Assembly (NCBI GenBank): GCA_030248135.1
Contig: JASANC010002121.1
Span: 62,001 to 126,000 of the forward strand
Length of the DNA: 64,000 nucleotides
Source of the DNA: Theristus sp. LFF4_11
Lineage: Eukaryota; Nematoda; Chromadorea; Monhysterida; Xyalidae
Reading direction: 5' to 3'
Part shown: one piece after another, positions 33,167 to 45,402 of the stretch
How positions within the stretch are numbered: position 1 is the first letter of the stretch
Layout: each line of letters opens with the position of its first letter
Made by a program: the position numbers and the translations under genes
The notes under the pieces: generated by a model
Databases searched by the model: none
What the model was told of the DNA's origin: nothing
What the model saw: the letters and a program-made list of their open reading frames with translations, nothing else

Positions 33167-33377
33167 GTATCCATCCAGATATCCAGCAGGATACCAGAAA
33201 GCACCCAGCCAAAACAGAAAAAAACATACGGCCATTTTTGTGCGTCCTCCAGTTTCCGGAATCCAGTGGTCAGTTTTATAAGTGAGTGTGTCTGAAACAG
33301 TAGCGAAAGTGCGGGGGTGGGGTACCCGCCCGCCCGCCCAATGAAGTCGACTGTCGACACGTTTTGGGGGTCAAAAC

Positions 33378-33600
33378 TAGGGTTGTTAAACAAAAATGAA
33401 TTTTTTTAGAAGTGATTAAAAAAAACAAAAATGCCGATTTTTTTTTAATTCGAAAACTTTCCCTCTAATATGCTCTGAAAACCTCAATTTTGGCAAAATT
33501 TTTCGAAAGTTTAACAAAAATTTTGGAGGTCAAAACACAAGAAGAAGAGGCATGGTGACGGTTTGGAAAAGGGGTAATTTCCAATCGAAAAATTCGAAAA
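33378..33600. mobile_element. Truncated hAT-like element, copy 2
   Basis: It starts CTAGGGTTGTTAAACAAAAA and follows the family for about 160 bp, then jumps to the internal GGAGGTCAAAACACAAGAAG segment, so most of the middle is deleted; no right end is seen before other sequence begins. Confidence 0.6.
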
Positions 33601-33763
33601 CTAGCTCAATTTCTTGCAACTTAGAAAATGTTTTTCAGTCGGTAGGCCATGAGATGAACATGATATCTTGTTGATTGGCGTATGTTATAGGCGTCTACAA
33701 TGGAGTTGTGCGATATATTGTTAAACAATTGGAGCGGAGGTGTTGGTTAATACATCACACGAC

Positions 33764-34482
33764 TAGGGTTGTTAAACAAAAATGAAAATTAAAAAAAAGT
33801 GATTAAAAAAACAAAAATGCCGATTTTTTTTTTAAATTCGAAAAATTTTCCTCTAATATGCTCTGAAAACCTCAATTTTGGCAAAATTTTTCGAAAGTTC
33901 AACAAAAATTTTCTTTGATTATACCTCGTAAAACCTTTAGCAGTCGATTTTGGGCCGTTTTACCGACTGATTTTAGGCTACGACAACATCTGCGATGAAG
34001 TTTTTGAGCGTCCCAAAGCTTGGCCTACCATTTCCGATGCAGATAAGGTGACGATTCGCCTCGCAGAGCGTCCAATTGTGCTCGCTGCTCCGTTTGCAAG
34101 CGCTACGTTGTCTGGTTGCTTGCTGCTTCGTGTCGTGTCGTCGCGACACCATCACAAAAAAAAAAAAAAAAAAAGAAGAATTGATCGAATTTCAAGGCGG
34201 TATGTTTGTCTTCACTTTAGCATTAGTTTAGCTGGGGACAATTAGTGACGTTTTGGAGGTCAAAACACAAGAAGAGGCATGGTGACGGTTTGGAAAAGGG
34301 GTAATTGAGGTCACCAAAACAAAATCTGCAAAGTTCCGCCATACGGGAGTCATTCGGGAGGCGCTTGCATATCATATGTGGTTCTTCGGACTCCCTGATT
34401 GATTTAGCACAACTTTGATTTTTGAAATTTAAAAAAAAATTTTAAACAAAAATGACGATTTTTGTTTTTTTTAACAACCCTA
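33764..34482. mobile_element. Intact hAT-like nonautonomous element, copy 3 (719 bp)
   Basis: It begins TAGGGTTGTTAAACAAAAAT and ends TTTTTTAACAACCCTA. The 8 bp on the left (33756-33763) and right (34483-34490) are both CACACGAC, an exact target duplication. TA(G)GG-type ends with an 8-bp duplication are the hallmark of the hAT superfamily. The interior has no long ORF, so it depended on a transposase made elsewhere. An A20 run lies near 34156. Confidence 0.85.
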
Positions 34483-36284
34483 CACACGACCGATTTTCAG
34501 ATACCCGATAACATGTTAAAACTTGCGTGCTGAGCTAAACTAACGTGTTAAACTTGCGACTGTCAGTTGCCCGCAACGTGATCGCGAAATCATGGTACGT
34601 GTTTTCGATACGATGATTTGAAGAGTGGGCTCTCGCCATGTGGCAGATAGCATAGCTGGTTGAACCTGAAAGTAAGTGTCTTGGGGGGGGGGGGGGGGCG
34701 ACCGGGTCGACAGGGGTTGCCGGCCGACTTAGCTACAGCAAGCAGGAATTTTTGAACACAGTCAAATTTTGGTAATTTTCGAAAGAGGAACAACTAAGAA
34801 CGGTTCAATATTCAAGTACACGTCAAAAATTGTCCTGTTTTACTGTTGAAAATGCAACTTTTCCTCAGCCCTCTATGAAATGGAGTATGGACATAATTTC
34901 AATAAAACACGATTTTCGCTCTTATAGTTTTTCGGATCGTTCTGAAAATCTAGCTGAACTCAGCTCGACGAGACGCTTGCTTCGAACAAACCCAACTTGT
35001 AAAAAAAATTTAATTTTTATAAATTTAAAAAAAAATTGAAAAAATTTAAAAAAATCCCTAACCCTAGGTACACCCCCCTCCCAGAGTACCAGTAGCGAAA
35101 GCGGGACCTTGGGTGAGGGGGAGTGTTTGCCAAATTTTAGAGGGGGGGGGGGGGTCAGGTGCCTTCTCGGCGAGGGGGGGTGCACGTAGGGTTGTTAAAA
35201 AAAACAAAAATCGCCATTTTTGTTTTTTTTTAATTTAAAAAAATTTCAAAAATCAAAGTTGTGCTAAATCAATCAGGGAGTCCGAAGAACCACATATGAT
35301 ATGCAAGCGCCTCCGGAATGACTCCCGTATGGCGGAACTTTGGAGATTTTGTTTTGGTGACCTCAATTACCCCTTTTGCCAAACCGTTACCATACCTCTT
35401 CTAGTGTTTTGACCCCCAAAACGTCACTAATTGTCCCCAGCCCAAGTGAAAATACACATACCGGCTTGAAATTCGATCAATTCTGATGATGTGTCGCGAC
35501 GACAGGACACGAAACGGCAACCAGACAACGTAACGCTTGCAAACGGAGCTTGCAAACGCTCAAATTTAGATTGCAAGGCGAATCGTCACCTTATCTGCAT
35601 CGGAAATGGTAAGCCAACCTTTGGGACGCTCAAAAACTTCATCGCAGATGTTGTTGAAGCCTGAAATCAGTCGGTAAAACGGTCCAAAATCGACCGCTAA
35701 AGGTTTTACGAGGTAATATCAAAGAAAATTTTTGTTGAACTTTCAATTCTGATTTTAGGCTTCGACAACATCTGCGATGAAGTTTTTGAGCGTCCCAAAG
35801 CTTGGCCTACCATTTCCGATGCAGATAAGGTGACGATTCGCCTCGCAGAGCGTCCGATTGTGCTCGCTGCTCCGTTTGCAAGCGCTACGTTGTCTGGTTG
35901 TTGCTTCGTGTCGTGTCGTCGCGACTAGGGTTGTTAAAAAAAACAAAAATCGTCATTTTTGTTTTTTTTAAAGAAAAATTTAAAAAAATTTTTTTTTAAA
36001 TCAAAGTTGTGCTAAATCAATTGGGGAGTTCGAAGAACCACATATGATATGCAGGCGCCTCCCGAATGACTCCCGTATGGCGGAACTTTGCAGATTTTGT
36101 TTTGGTGACCTCAATTACCCCTTTTCCAAACCGTCACCATGCCTCTTCTTGTGTTTTGACCTCCAAAACGTCACTAATTGTCCTCAGCTAAGCTAATGCT
36201 AAAGCAGGGGTCGAGCCCGATTTTTGGCGAATCCGAGGGGGGGGTCCGCCCAAATTTGGGGGGGGGGGTCGTCCCGGGTGGGGG

Positions 36285-36754
36285 CATAGTTGTTCCAGAG
36301 CCGAGGGGTTGGGGGGGCCGATATAGATAGCTGGAGCAAATTTTCTAGGTAGATAGATAGCTGGAAAATTTTGGGGGGAGCCGCGGGGGGGCTATGTGAC
36401 TTTGGGGGGGGCCGGTCAAAATTTTGAAATTTGATAGATAGATAGCTAAAACGCTAAAAAGCTATAAAAACAGCAAAATAATGCTAAAAAATACACCAAA
36501 AATCAAGTATAAACGCGTATTTTACCTAAAATTAGCGAGATTTTCAATAATTACGAGCAAAAATGGTCAATTTTGGTCAAAAATTGATTCATTTTATGTC
36601 TTCGAATACAAAAATTTTCAGATAGATAGCTGGCTGAGAAAATTTTTCAGATAGATAATAGCTGAGCCGAAAAAATCTGTCTGATAGAGATAGATTCGAA
36701 AATTTTTTGGGGGGGGCCGGCCCCCCCCAGCCCCCCCCCCCTAGAACAACTATG
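36285..36754. mobile_element. G-rich MITE with CATAGTTGTT ends, copy 2
   Basis: Left end CATAGTTGTTCCAGAGCCG, right end CCCCTAGAACAACTATG. The interior has GATAGATAGCTGG clusters and G/C tracts (GGCCGGCCCC). A second right end of the same family lies at 37480-37512, beyond the innermost hAT-like insertion, so at least two copies were involved. Confidence 0.65.
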
Positions 36755-36764
36755 GGGGCCGGCC

Positions 36765-37474
36765 TAGGGTTGTTAAAAAAAACAAAAATCGTCATTTTTG
36801 TTTTTTTTTTAAATTTTAAAAAAAAAATTTCAAAAATCAAAGTTGTGCTGAATCAATCAGGGAGTCCGAAGAACCACATATGATATGCAAGCGCCTCCCG
36901 AATGACTCCCATATGACGGAACTTTACAGATTTTGTTTTGGTGACCTCAATTACCCCTTTTCCAAACCGTCACCATGCCTCTTCTTGTGTTTTGACCTCC
37001 AAAACGTCACTAATTGTCCCCAGCTAAACTAATGCTGAAGTGAAGACCAACATACCGCCTTGAAATTCGATCAATTCTTCTGATGGTGTCGCGACGACAC
37101 GACACGAAGCAGCAACCAGACAACGTAGCGCTTGCAAACGGAGCATCGAGCACAATCGGACGCTCTGCGAGGCTAATCGTCACCTTATCTGCATCGGAAA
37201 TGGTAGGCCAAGCTTTGGGACGCTCAAAAACTTCATCGCAGATGTTGTCGTAGCCTAAAATCAGTCGGTAAAACGGCCCAAAATCGACTGCTAAAGGTTT
37301 TACGAGGTATAATCAAAGAAAATTTTTGTTGAACTTTCGAAAAATTTTGCCAAAATTGAGGTTTTCAGAGCATATTGGAGGAAAATTTTTCGAATTTTTT
37401 TTTTTTTAAATCGGCATTTTTGTTTTTTTAATCACTTTTTAAAAAAAAAATTTCATTTTTGTTTAACAACCCTA
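36765..37474. mobile_element. hAT-like element, innermost of the nest (710 bp)
   Basis: It starts TAGGGTTGTTAAAA and ends GTTTAACAACCCTA, with exact 8-bp flanks GGCCGGCC at 36757-36764 and 37475-37482. The target is the C-rich end of the G-rich MITE. The interior is collinear with the 33764-34482 copy in the opposite orientation. Confidence 0.85.
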
Positions 37475-38694
37475 GGCCGGCCCCCCCCCAGCCCCCCCCT
37501 AGAACAACTATGTTGTTTTACAAAAATGACGATTTTGGTTTTTTTTTTAACAACCCTAGTCGCGACGACACGACACGAAGCAACAACCAGACAACGTAGC
37601 GCTTGCAAACGGAGCAGCGAGCACAATCGGACGCTCTGCGAGGCGAATCGTCACCTTATCTGCATTGGAAATGGTAGGCCAAGCTTTGGGACGCTCAAAA
37701 ACTTCATCGCAGATGTTGTCGAAGCCTAAAATCAGTCGGTAAAACGGTCCAAAATCGACTGCTAAAGGTTTTACGAGGTATAATCAAAAAAAATTTTTGT
37801 TGAACTTTCGAAAAATTGTGCCAAAATTGAGGTTTTCAGTCCAGAGCATATTAGAGAAAAAATTTTCGAATTTTTTTTTAATCGGCATTTTTGTTTTTTA
37901 ATTGCTTTTTTTTAAATTTCATTTTTGTTTAACAGCCCTAGGTGCACGGGCAGCAAATTTTCCTGAGGGGGGGGGGGGTGCACTGGCAGAAAAGTTTCAT
38001 GAGGGGGGGGTGCACGGGATTGCACGGGGGGTAATACCAAATTTTTTGTTTAACAACCCTAGGTGGGGGGGGGGGGGCTTCAAGCAGAAGCGAGCTAGAG
38101 AAGTTTTAATACAAGGGGGTCGAAAACTAGGTTTTTTTTAATTTTGAAGCATAAAGAAGGTTTGGATTAAGATAAAAATTTGATTTTCGAACTCAGGGCA
38201 TCAAGGCGGATCGATTGGTCTTAAATTTGACTGAATTTGAGAAATTTTTGAAATTGTGCCTAAGGAGGGTCGGTATTGTGAAAAGCCTATCTTAAGTAAG
38301 ATACTAAAAAAGTTGTAAAAAATTCATACAATTTTATGTCTTTTGTGGTTATTATCCCTGCAGCGCATCAACCACGCGTTGAAATGTCATGCATAAAAAT
38401 TCTGTTTATTCTGGTTTTAGAGTGGGTCTCGCGTGGTTTGTAGCGTTTCTAAAATACGACAGGTGAAATTAAGCAATAAATCACTTGGCTAACGACTGCC
38501 GTCACTTTCCACAACTTTCTTTTATGTTCACAGAAACCACGTGATTTTGTAACACAAAAGTTTTTTTTAAATGAAAATTCTGCGTGACTACTTATAGTTT
38601 TGTTTTGCAAAAGTTATACTCAGTTGTTTTGCACTACTTTGTTTTGGGCTTTTCTTCCAACGGCCAGCAGTGTACAAGAAATCGCAATTGCAAA

Positions 38695-41600
38695 ATGGCT
38701 ACCGATGACAAAACATTTTCGACGGAATTTCTCATTAAAGGACTTGCCACATGTCCACTTCCCCCAGCACCCCCTAAAGTGCGGTCATCACTTGTGCCAC
38801 ATGCTCCGAGACTTTGTCCATCACTCAATCAGCAGGAGTTTCAGGTGAATATGCACGCCTGCACGTGGACTACGTTTTTGAATAAATCACCGGTGTTGTC
38901 CTAGAAATATTGTTTTTTTAGAATCGGTATTTGTGATACAGCTTATCCGCAACATTTCGCTTCAGCTTGCCATAAAAAACGCGTTGCGCTACTTTCCGCG
39001 CGAGTGTCATGGCGAACTGGCGGAGGAGTTTGCTGAAGAGCTCGAGCACTACGGGCACATTTACATGTACCGCTTTGTGCCGCCGTTCGCTTTGCATGCG
39101 CCCGCGTTGGCCGACATTCCAGCCAAGAGTCGCCAGAGCGCCGCTGTGATGCTGATGATACTGAACAACCTCGATCCAAACGTCGCACAGTACCCCCACG
39201 AACTGGTCACATACGGCACCAACGGTCAAGTGTTCAGCAACTGGGCACAGGTTGGCGCCTTAGTGAAAGCCGTCCTGCTAGGTCGTGCTATGGGCTTTGG
39301 TATACATCAGTCTCCGTTTTCAGTTCTGGCTTGTGATGCACTATTTGTCGACAATGGACGAAGACGAAACATTGGTCATGTGCTCTGGCCACCCACTCGG
39401 CGTGTTTCCTTCTCATCGAAACGCACCACGTGTCGTCATCACCAACGGCATGGTTCGTCGGTCTTGTTCGTGCATGCATTCCTCCAAGGCGTTTCAAAGC
39501 CGAAAAATGATTCCCGCAAATTTTGTTTCAGATGGTTCCAAACTATTCACGGCCAGCGGATTATGTGAAATATTTCGCACTCGGAGTGACCATGTGGGTG
39601 CTTGCACGCTGTTTGCAGTTGTCAAGTGTATCATGCTCGCCTTTACAAAACGCAACAATTTTTTATAAAACGCCACAGGTACGGCCAGATGACCGCCGGC
39701 TCCTACTGTTATATTGGCCCGCAAGGCATTGTGCACGGAACAACGGTACGGTTATGACAACTGCAATGAAAATTTAAATGTTAAATTAAAAAAAACAATT
39801 TTAGTCGGCAGTTTATTGGCAGTTTACTTCACGATTGACAGCTGACAATTTTGAATGCGGGGCGAAAGTATCTGAAGAGTGACAGTCTGGCTGGTCGTGT
39901 GCTTGTCACGTCCGGGCTTGGTGGAATGAGCGGGGCACAGGCGAAAGCAGCGGTGATTGCAGGCTGTGTCGCTGTGATTGCAGAGGTCTGTCCAGCGGCA
40001 CTGCAGAAACGGCAGGCGCAGGGTTGGCTGATGGAGTCAACAGACACCCTTGACACCTGCATTGAACGCATACGGTACGTTTAATGAATATGCAACGAAA
40101 AGTATTATGAAATCATTGTCATTGAACGATAATATTGTTTCAGTCAAGCCAAAGTCGCGCGCAAGCCCGTCAGCATCGGCTACTTGGGCAATGTCGTCGA
40201 TTTGTGGTAATTTCCTGAGATAGGGATTCTGCGTTTTACTCACAAAATTCAGACTTCTTCTGTAAAAAATGTACTAAAGGGAGCGTTTGGTGCAAGAGTA
40301 TGAAGAAACCGGCGAATTGCTGGTCGATCTTGGCTCTGATCAAACATCCTGCCACAATCCGTTCAATGGCGGCTATTACCCGGTTCAGTTGAGCTTCGAC
40401 GAGGCGAATAAACTGATGGCCACAAACGCAGTCGAGTTCAAGCGACTGGTACAGCAAAGGTATCGAGTGCGCCAGCCATAAATCTGTTTGTTTTACTTTT
40501 GAAACGTCACACTGAGCTTTACGTAAAGCAACGCAGTGTGCTCTCCAAGTGCAGCCTCCGACGTCAGCTTGCAGCGATTGATGTGCTCAGTGGTGCTGGC
40601 ATGTTCTTTTGGGACTATGGCAACGCATTTCTGCTCGAATGTGAGCGTGCCGGTGCACACGTACGCCCGAATGGGCAGACGTACGCCAACTGCACCGTCT
40701 ACAAATATCCGTCATATGTGCAGGACATAATGGGGTTAGCACTGGGCAGTGGCTTGCATTACAAAGCCGTCACCATACAAAGCTATCTCGTGCCTGCAGA
40801 GATATCTTTTCGCTTGGATTTGGCCCATTTCGGTGGGTCTGCACATCGGGAGATGCGCTCGATTTGAGAGTCACTGACCGTTTGGCGGCAGAAACGCTGG
40901 CGACCTTGTTGAACGACAGTTCAGGTTCTGCAAATCATTAAGATTAGTGTATGCCACATTACAGTCATGCATTGTTTCAACAATTACAGCAGCACAAGAG
41001 ACGCGGAATCAGATTGCGGACAATTTAAAATGGATTGAGCAAGCAGAGCAACACCGGCTGGTCGTCGGCTCACAAGCTCGTATTTTGTACTCTGACCACC
41101 GCGGACGCACAGCACTTGCGGTGGCATTCAACAAAGCCGTTGCAGGCGGCACACTCAAGGTCGCATTTCTAATATTATCTTTTCGTGCGAAGGAGGCCGA
41201 GTAATGTTGAATGATGGGTGGAAAAGCCGCACAGCTGAAAAAATGTTTCGCGCCTGAACGTAATTCGAATATGAAATAAAATAAATCTATTCAGTGAGAA
41301 AAAATTCCAATTGTTTTTTCTCAATTTCTTGCACAAATCTGCCGTCAGAATACGTTAAGTTTTGCTGATTTCAATTTGCCGCGCAGCCATGAAACATTTT
41401 CTCTATCTGTGCGTGCAAACGCATATTGGGTCACGTTTAATAAGAAAGATAATACACCTGAATCAGTCAGTACCAAAGTTTGTACCTTGTGAAAGGGGTG
41501 TCTTCCAACATGCATCATGTGTATACCCCTCCCCTAGTACGCGACCGGGGATAGGGCGCTATCACCCACCATACCCTACCCCACTCAAAAAAAATTTTTT

Positions 41601-42292
41601 GCCCCCCTTCCTATATGATAGCTACAATGCTCCCCCTACTTAAAATGTCTCTTCTACTGTAACTTGGTACTAACAAGGAACCCACTAAAAACATCAAAAT
41701 AGGATGCCAGATTTTTCAATGTTTAGGGAGCGGTTGTGATCAGCCGTGACCACCACGACGTGTCTGGCACGGACAGCCCGTTTCGTGAGACATCTAACAT
41801 TTACGATGGATCAGCGTTCACTGCAGGTGAGTGTGCTCATTGGTTTTTTCTAATTTTTGAAAGATGCCAATGAATGTCGGCGGCGTACGTGTACGTTGCA
41901 GATATGGCTGTGCAAAACTGCATCGGCGATGCGTTTCGTGGTGCCACATGGGTCGCACTGCACAACGGTGGCGGCGTCGGATGGGGCGAGGTGACCAACG
42001 GAGGATTTGGACTGCTGCTTGATGGCTCGCAGGTGACGATCGCTGCTAAACTGCTCGGTCTAATGCGCGTCAAAAGAAGTGTGTCATGCAGGAAGCAGAA
42101 GAGCGTGCGCGCGCCATGCTGTTCTGGGATGTGAACAATGGCGTGAGCAGACGCAGCTGGGCGGGCAATCGGTTGGCACAGCGCACGGTGCACGCTGCCA
42201 TGCAACGCCAGCCGAGGCTGCGTGTCACACTGCCGACGGACGCCGACGCCGCGCTGCTCGAGCACGTTGCTCAAAAACACTGCAGCACGTGA
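38695..42292 (+). CDS. UROC1: Urocanate hydratase (urocanase)
   Basis: Second enzyme of histidine breakdown; converts urocanate to imidazolone propionate using tightly bound NAD+, in the cytosol. Exons: 38695-38844, 38966-39250, 39324-39452, 39532-39593, 39679-39745, 39842-40074, 40144-40206, 40280-40459, 40555-40734, 40800-40924, 40990-41159, 41727-41826, 41902-42032, 42092-42292; total 2076 nt, 691 aa, all phases consistent (human enzyme about 676 aa). Conserved blocks in order: NALRYFP, GHIYMYRF, YGTNGQVFSNWAQ, MCSGHPLGVFPSH, TAGSYCYIGPQGIVHGT, VTSGLGGMSGAQAKAAV (NAD-binding), LGSDQTSCHNPFNGGYYPVQ (with the conserved Cys), FFWDYGNAFLLE, FGPFRWVCTSGD, RLVVGSQARILYSD, SRDHHDVSGTDSPFRETS, ALHNGGGVGWGEV. 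The N-terminal 50 residues are Pro-rich and variable, as in animal orthologues. Nothing is missing. AATAAA at 42495-42500 is a plausible poly(A) signal. Confidence 0.96.
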
Positions 42293-42571
42293 GCAAGCTA
42301 AAAAGTGCATGTGTTCGTTGGCATGTTGTCCCCACTCATTATTTTGAAAGCTCTCATTTAGTATGAGTGCTTGTAGGCACCCTACTTCATGCAACTAGGC
42401 GTATCACTCTGGGTTTTAAAACACAACATTTGTTTATTGACCAGTCTTCGGTGGTTGTGATTACATTTATAGGCCTTCATTGTACCGTTTATTAAATAAA
42501 TTATCTACCAAAGCCGCTAGCTAAAGTCGCCAGTGATAAAGAAAAAATAACTACGGAGTTGAAAACAACAA

Positions 42572-44238
42572 TCATTTCGTGTCGCTTTTGAGCGTGCGCA
42601 CAGCGTTCGAGATGAGCGCCAGCCACCTGGCCAGTTTCAAGTCTGCCTGCGTGCGTTGTGCGTTCGCGTGGTGCCTCGGTGGTTGCCAGTCGACTGAAGA
42701 CGCACTCGACGCAACCCACAGACGGCCTCGTTGCACTCTCTCCACTGGTGTGTGCTGCTGTGCACGCAGTCTCGCTGTGCCGCTGGCCCTGTTGATTGCC
42801 GTCTCCCACGACTTGTGCACCGGCGCACGCCGCAGGAATTCGCCACGCCACGGAGTTTTTGGCGTTGTGCTGGTTGAAGTGCTCGTGCTCGTGCTCGTGC
42901 TCGTGGTCGTGCTCGTGCTCGTGGTCGTGGTCGTGCTCGTGCTCGTGGTCGTGCTCGTGCTCGTGCTCGTGCTCGTGGTCGTGCTCGTTGTCGTGGTCGT
43001 CGTCGTCGTGGTGCTACTGCCGGCGGGTGTTGTGGTCGTGGTCGTGGTTGTGCTCGTTCTCAGTGGTGTTGCGAAATTCAACGCCGAGTATTTGAAGAAG
43101 TCATTGATGCTGGTGAACTGTGGATGGTTGTTGCTGAGCAGTACCCTCGGCAGCAGCGTGCTTGTGGGCGTCTCTTGCTGCACCAGGCGGACGCGGTCCA
43201 AACGCTTGCGAATCACGGTTGCTCGTGCGTCTGAGCGACCACTGAATCTTGGCAGTGATGTCGTTGTGGTCGCCAGTGGCAGGTCAGCAGGCAGACGAAG
43301 TAACGAATGCTGCAATAAAATGATTGTCACATTCACATTCGCCTCGTTGTAAGGCAATCTTGAAAAGCACAAGTGTTGCCGCCAACCTGAGCGCGTTTGA
43401 TTGTATGTCGTTGCACGCCAATCGGCGGCTGATGCCGTGTGTGCACCTGCTTCAGCAGCATCATACGCATGCCAACGTTCACATTGTCATCACTTTGTTG
43501 TCGCACTCGTTCAAGGATCTCGGCGATGCGCTGCTGTTCCTCAAGCAGTTCGTTCTGTCGCGCGAGCAGCTGTTTTTCGCGATAGAGCGCGATGCGTTTG
43601 CGAATTTTCTCCGGCAGTTTCGACGAGGCCGATTGTGCTGTGGCGTTTGGCGGCGTTGCCTGGTGGCGGGGGCGGCTGTGGTGGGCAGGCTGGTGCAGCT
43701 GGAGCACGCGCGCGTGCCGTCGCAACTGCTCGCTCGTGTGCACTGGCAGGCGCACGTCACCCGAGAACGGCCACCCTCGTTGCTCGCGGTCGAGCCGTGC
43801 GATCACGCGCCGGTAGCGCGCTAGGTTCTCAACCCAACTGCTCTCACTGCAAACCGCACCCTGCGAGAATCACTTGCTGAAGTAAATTTCAAAATGACAT
43901 TTCGCAAGATGTTATTTAGCATGATTTGCAGCAATAATGGAGACAATGCAGCGGGGGCCAAATGGTAAAGGAGATTACGCACATGCTTTTGCACACGGTG
44001 CGATAAAGGTGAAGGTTTTCAAAAAAACTTGTTTTTCAAACGCGGAATCGCTTTAGACCACGACAATCTCTTTCTGCAAGTCTGCAAAAACTGCCGAGGT
44101 TTCTATTGCCTATATCATTCCCATCTAAATTAAATCATGCTGCTGGTAACTTGATAACATACAATAATTATTACTCACCAGTAAAACAACGATAATCGCA
44201 TAGCAGACAATGGCTACGCTACGTTTGCTTCGGCTCAT
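42572..44238 (-). CDS. Secreted Thr/Ser-repeat protein, unknown function
   Basis: Three minus-strand exons with matching phases: 44238-44179, 43860-43447 and 43309-42572; 403 aa. The start MSRSKRSVAIVCYAIIVVLL plus GAVCS is a good signal peptide (or anchor). Next comes a basic, mostly helical part (ENLARYRRVIARLDREQRGW; KLPEKIRKRIALYREKQLLA; RQNELLEEQQRIAEILERV), likely a short coiled coil. The last exon has a long Thr/Ser tract (about 70 residues of TSTSTTTST type, 42870-43075), coded by a near-perfect GAGCAC/GACCAC hexamer array, then a basic tail. Thr/Ser tracts of this kind are usually mucin-like and O-glycosylated. I do not recognise the family. The open frame and consistent introns argue that it is real. 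Its 3' end faces urocanase. Confidence 0.6.
42870..43075. repeat. GAGCAC/GACCAC hexanucleotide array in coding sequence
   Basis: On plus it reads as runs of GTGCTC, GTGGTC and CGTGCTCGTGG; on minus as alternating AGCACG and ACCACG, giving Ser-Thr and Thr-Thr pairs in the coding frame. No stop occurs in any frame across the array. Confidence 0.8.
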
Positions 44239-45402
44239 TGCTAAAGTCTACTGGTTGATGGATTTTCGAAACAACGAAAATAACCATAGTTTACGCATTG
44301 TGATAAAGTTTTAGAGAAGAGTTGTTGAATACGCACTTGTATTTTGGTATGGGTCCAATCTGTTATTTTTTTCTCAAGATAGAACATTAAATATTTTTTA
44401 CTGTCGCACAGACGTGAACGCACGCACACAGCTGATTCGAAATTCGCCGTGTTTTTCGAATATATTGCCGTGCAATTAATGGGTTGCACAAGATCACATG
44501 CATTGGAATCGGAAGTTTTAAAATAATCCATCTGTAACATAAAAAACATTTCTGATTTTGCGTGCGTAAATTTTCTGGTCTACGTTTTTTTGTTCACACG
44601 ACAAAAGAAAACCATCTCACACTGGAGATGTGTACATTGAAAGTTTCTGGAAGACAATGTTTCGTTTCAAACGGGTCAAATAATCGCTGATGACAAATAC
44701 AGGCGTTGCAGGGATGAACTCATTACAGAAAAGGTCATATGTGCAATATACTTTTTGAATCCTGAATACACACGCAAATCACACGCAAATGACAAAATGT
44801 TTTCCCTTTTTATTAGAAAAAAAAACAAAAACTACATGTGAACAAAGTTTCTTAAAATGTTTCATGAAGTAAACCATGATTGTATGCATTCATTCATCTA
44901 ATGGACAACACATTTTCAGATGTCTCATACTTTTTTGTCATGGTGTTTCTGTTATTGTTTGAATGCTCGCTGATTTTCATTGGTGGGTGGGTGAATTTGA
45001 AAATTAGGTTGCACTTGGGCTTCTACTGGGTGGTTCTAGCGGATGGGTTATACGTGGTTGACGGTTTATGGTTTGAATGAGAGCAGCGCTGTGTTATATG
45101 AAACTATAACAGCTATTGTATTTGGGTTTATTGCCATGCGAACATGGTTGAACATCATTGTGAAAAATGGTGCATATGCATGGAAGCGCCGCATTTTTTC
45201 TGGCTTTGCCGGCCAACGATCGTTCGGCTTGCAAATGACCCAATGTAAATTCAGAATCTCAATCGGCATGCTGGTCCGTACGATCAGCCTGACCGGAGTC
45301 AGTACGATCTACCTTTATATACAGGGTGTCTCAAAAAACCACAATAAACAAAACGGCTCGTTCTCTAGTTTGATTCAACATACATGTATGACCTATTTTT
45401 TT

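Larger units (their letters stand above)
35926..37558. mobile_element. hAT-like element, second level of the nest
   Basis: It starts TAGGGTTGTTAAAA at 35926 and ends TTTTAACAACCCTA at 37558, flanked on both sides by GTCGCGAC (35918-35925; 37559-37566). The target lies inside the family's own TCGTGTCGTCGCGACACC segment of the outer element. Its interior was later invaded by a G-rich MITE and a third hAT-like element. Confidence 0.82.
35187..37940. mobile_element. hAT-like element, outermost of a three-level nest
   Basis: It starts TAGGGTTGTTAAAA at 35187 and ends TTAACAGCCCTA at 37940. Flanks 35179-35186 and 37941-37948 are both GGTGCACG. Its own sequence is split at 35925/37559 by a second hAT-like element. 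Confidence 0.8.

Noticed and set aside
34683..34698. G16 run as a specific G-quadruplex regulatory site
   Set aside because: Long G runs are common in the repeat cluster at 32.8-38.1 kb and come with the repeat families; no gene promoter is close.
42579..43352. Plus-strand ORF rich in Val and Leu opposite the Thr/Ser protein
   Set aside because: It is the complement of the hexanucleotide array; the minus frame has a signal peptide exon and consistent splice phases.
45323..45345. CAGGGTGTCTCAAAA tip of a further transposon
   Set aside because: No matching opposite end was found within reach, so no element could be bounded.
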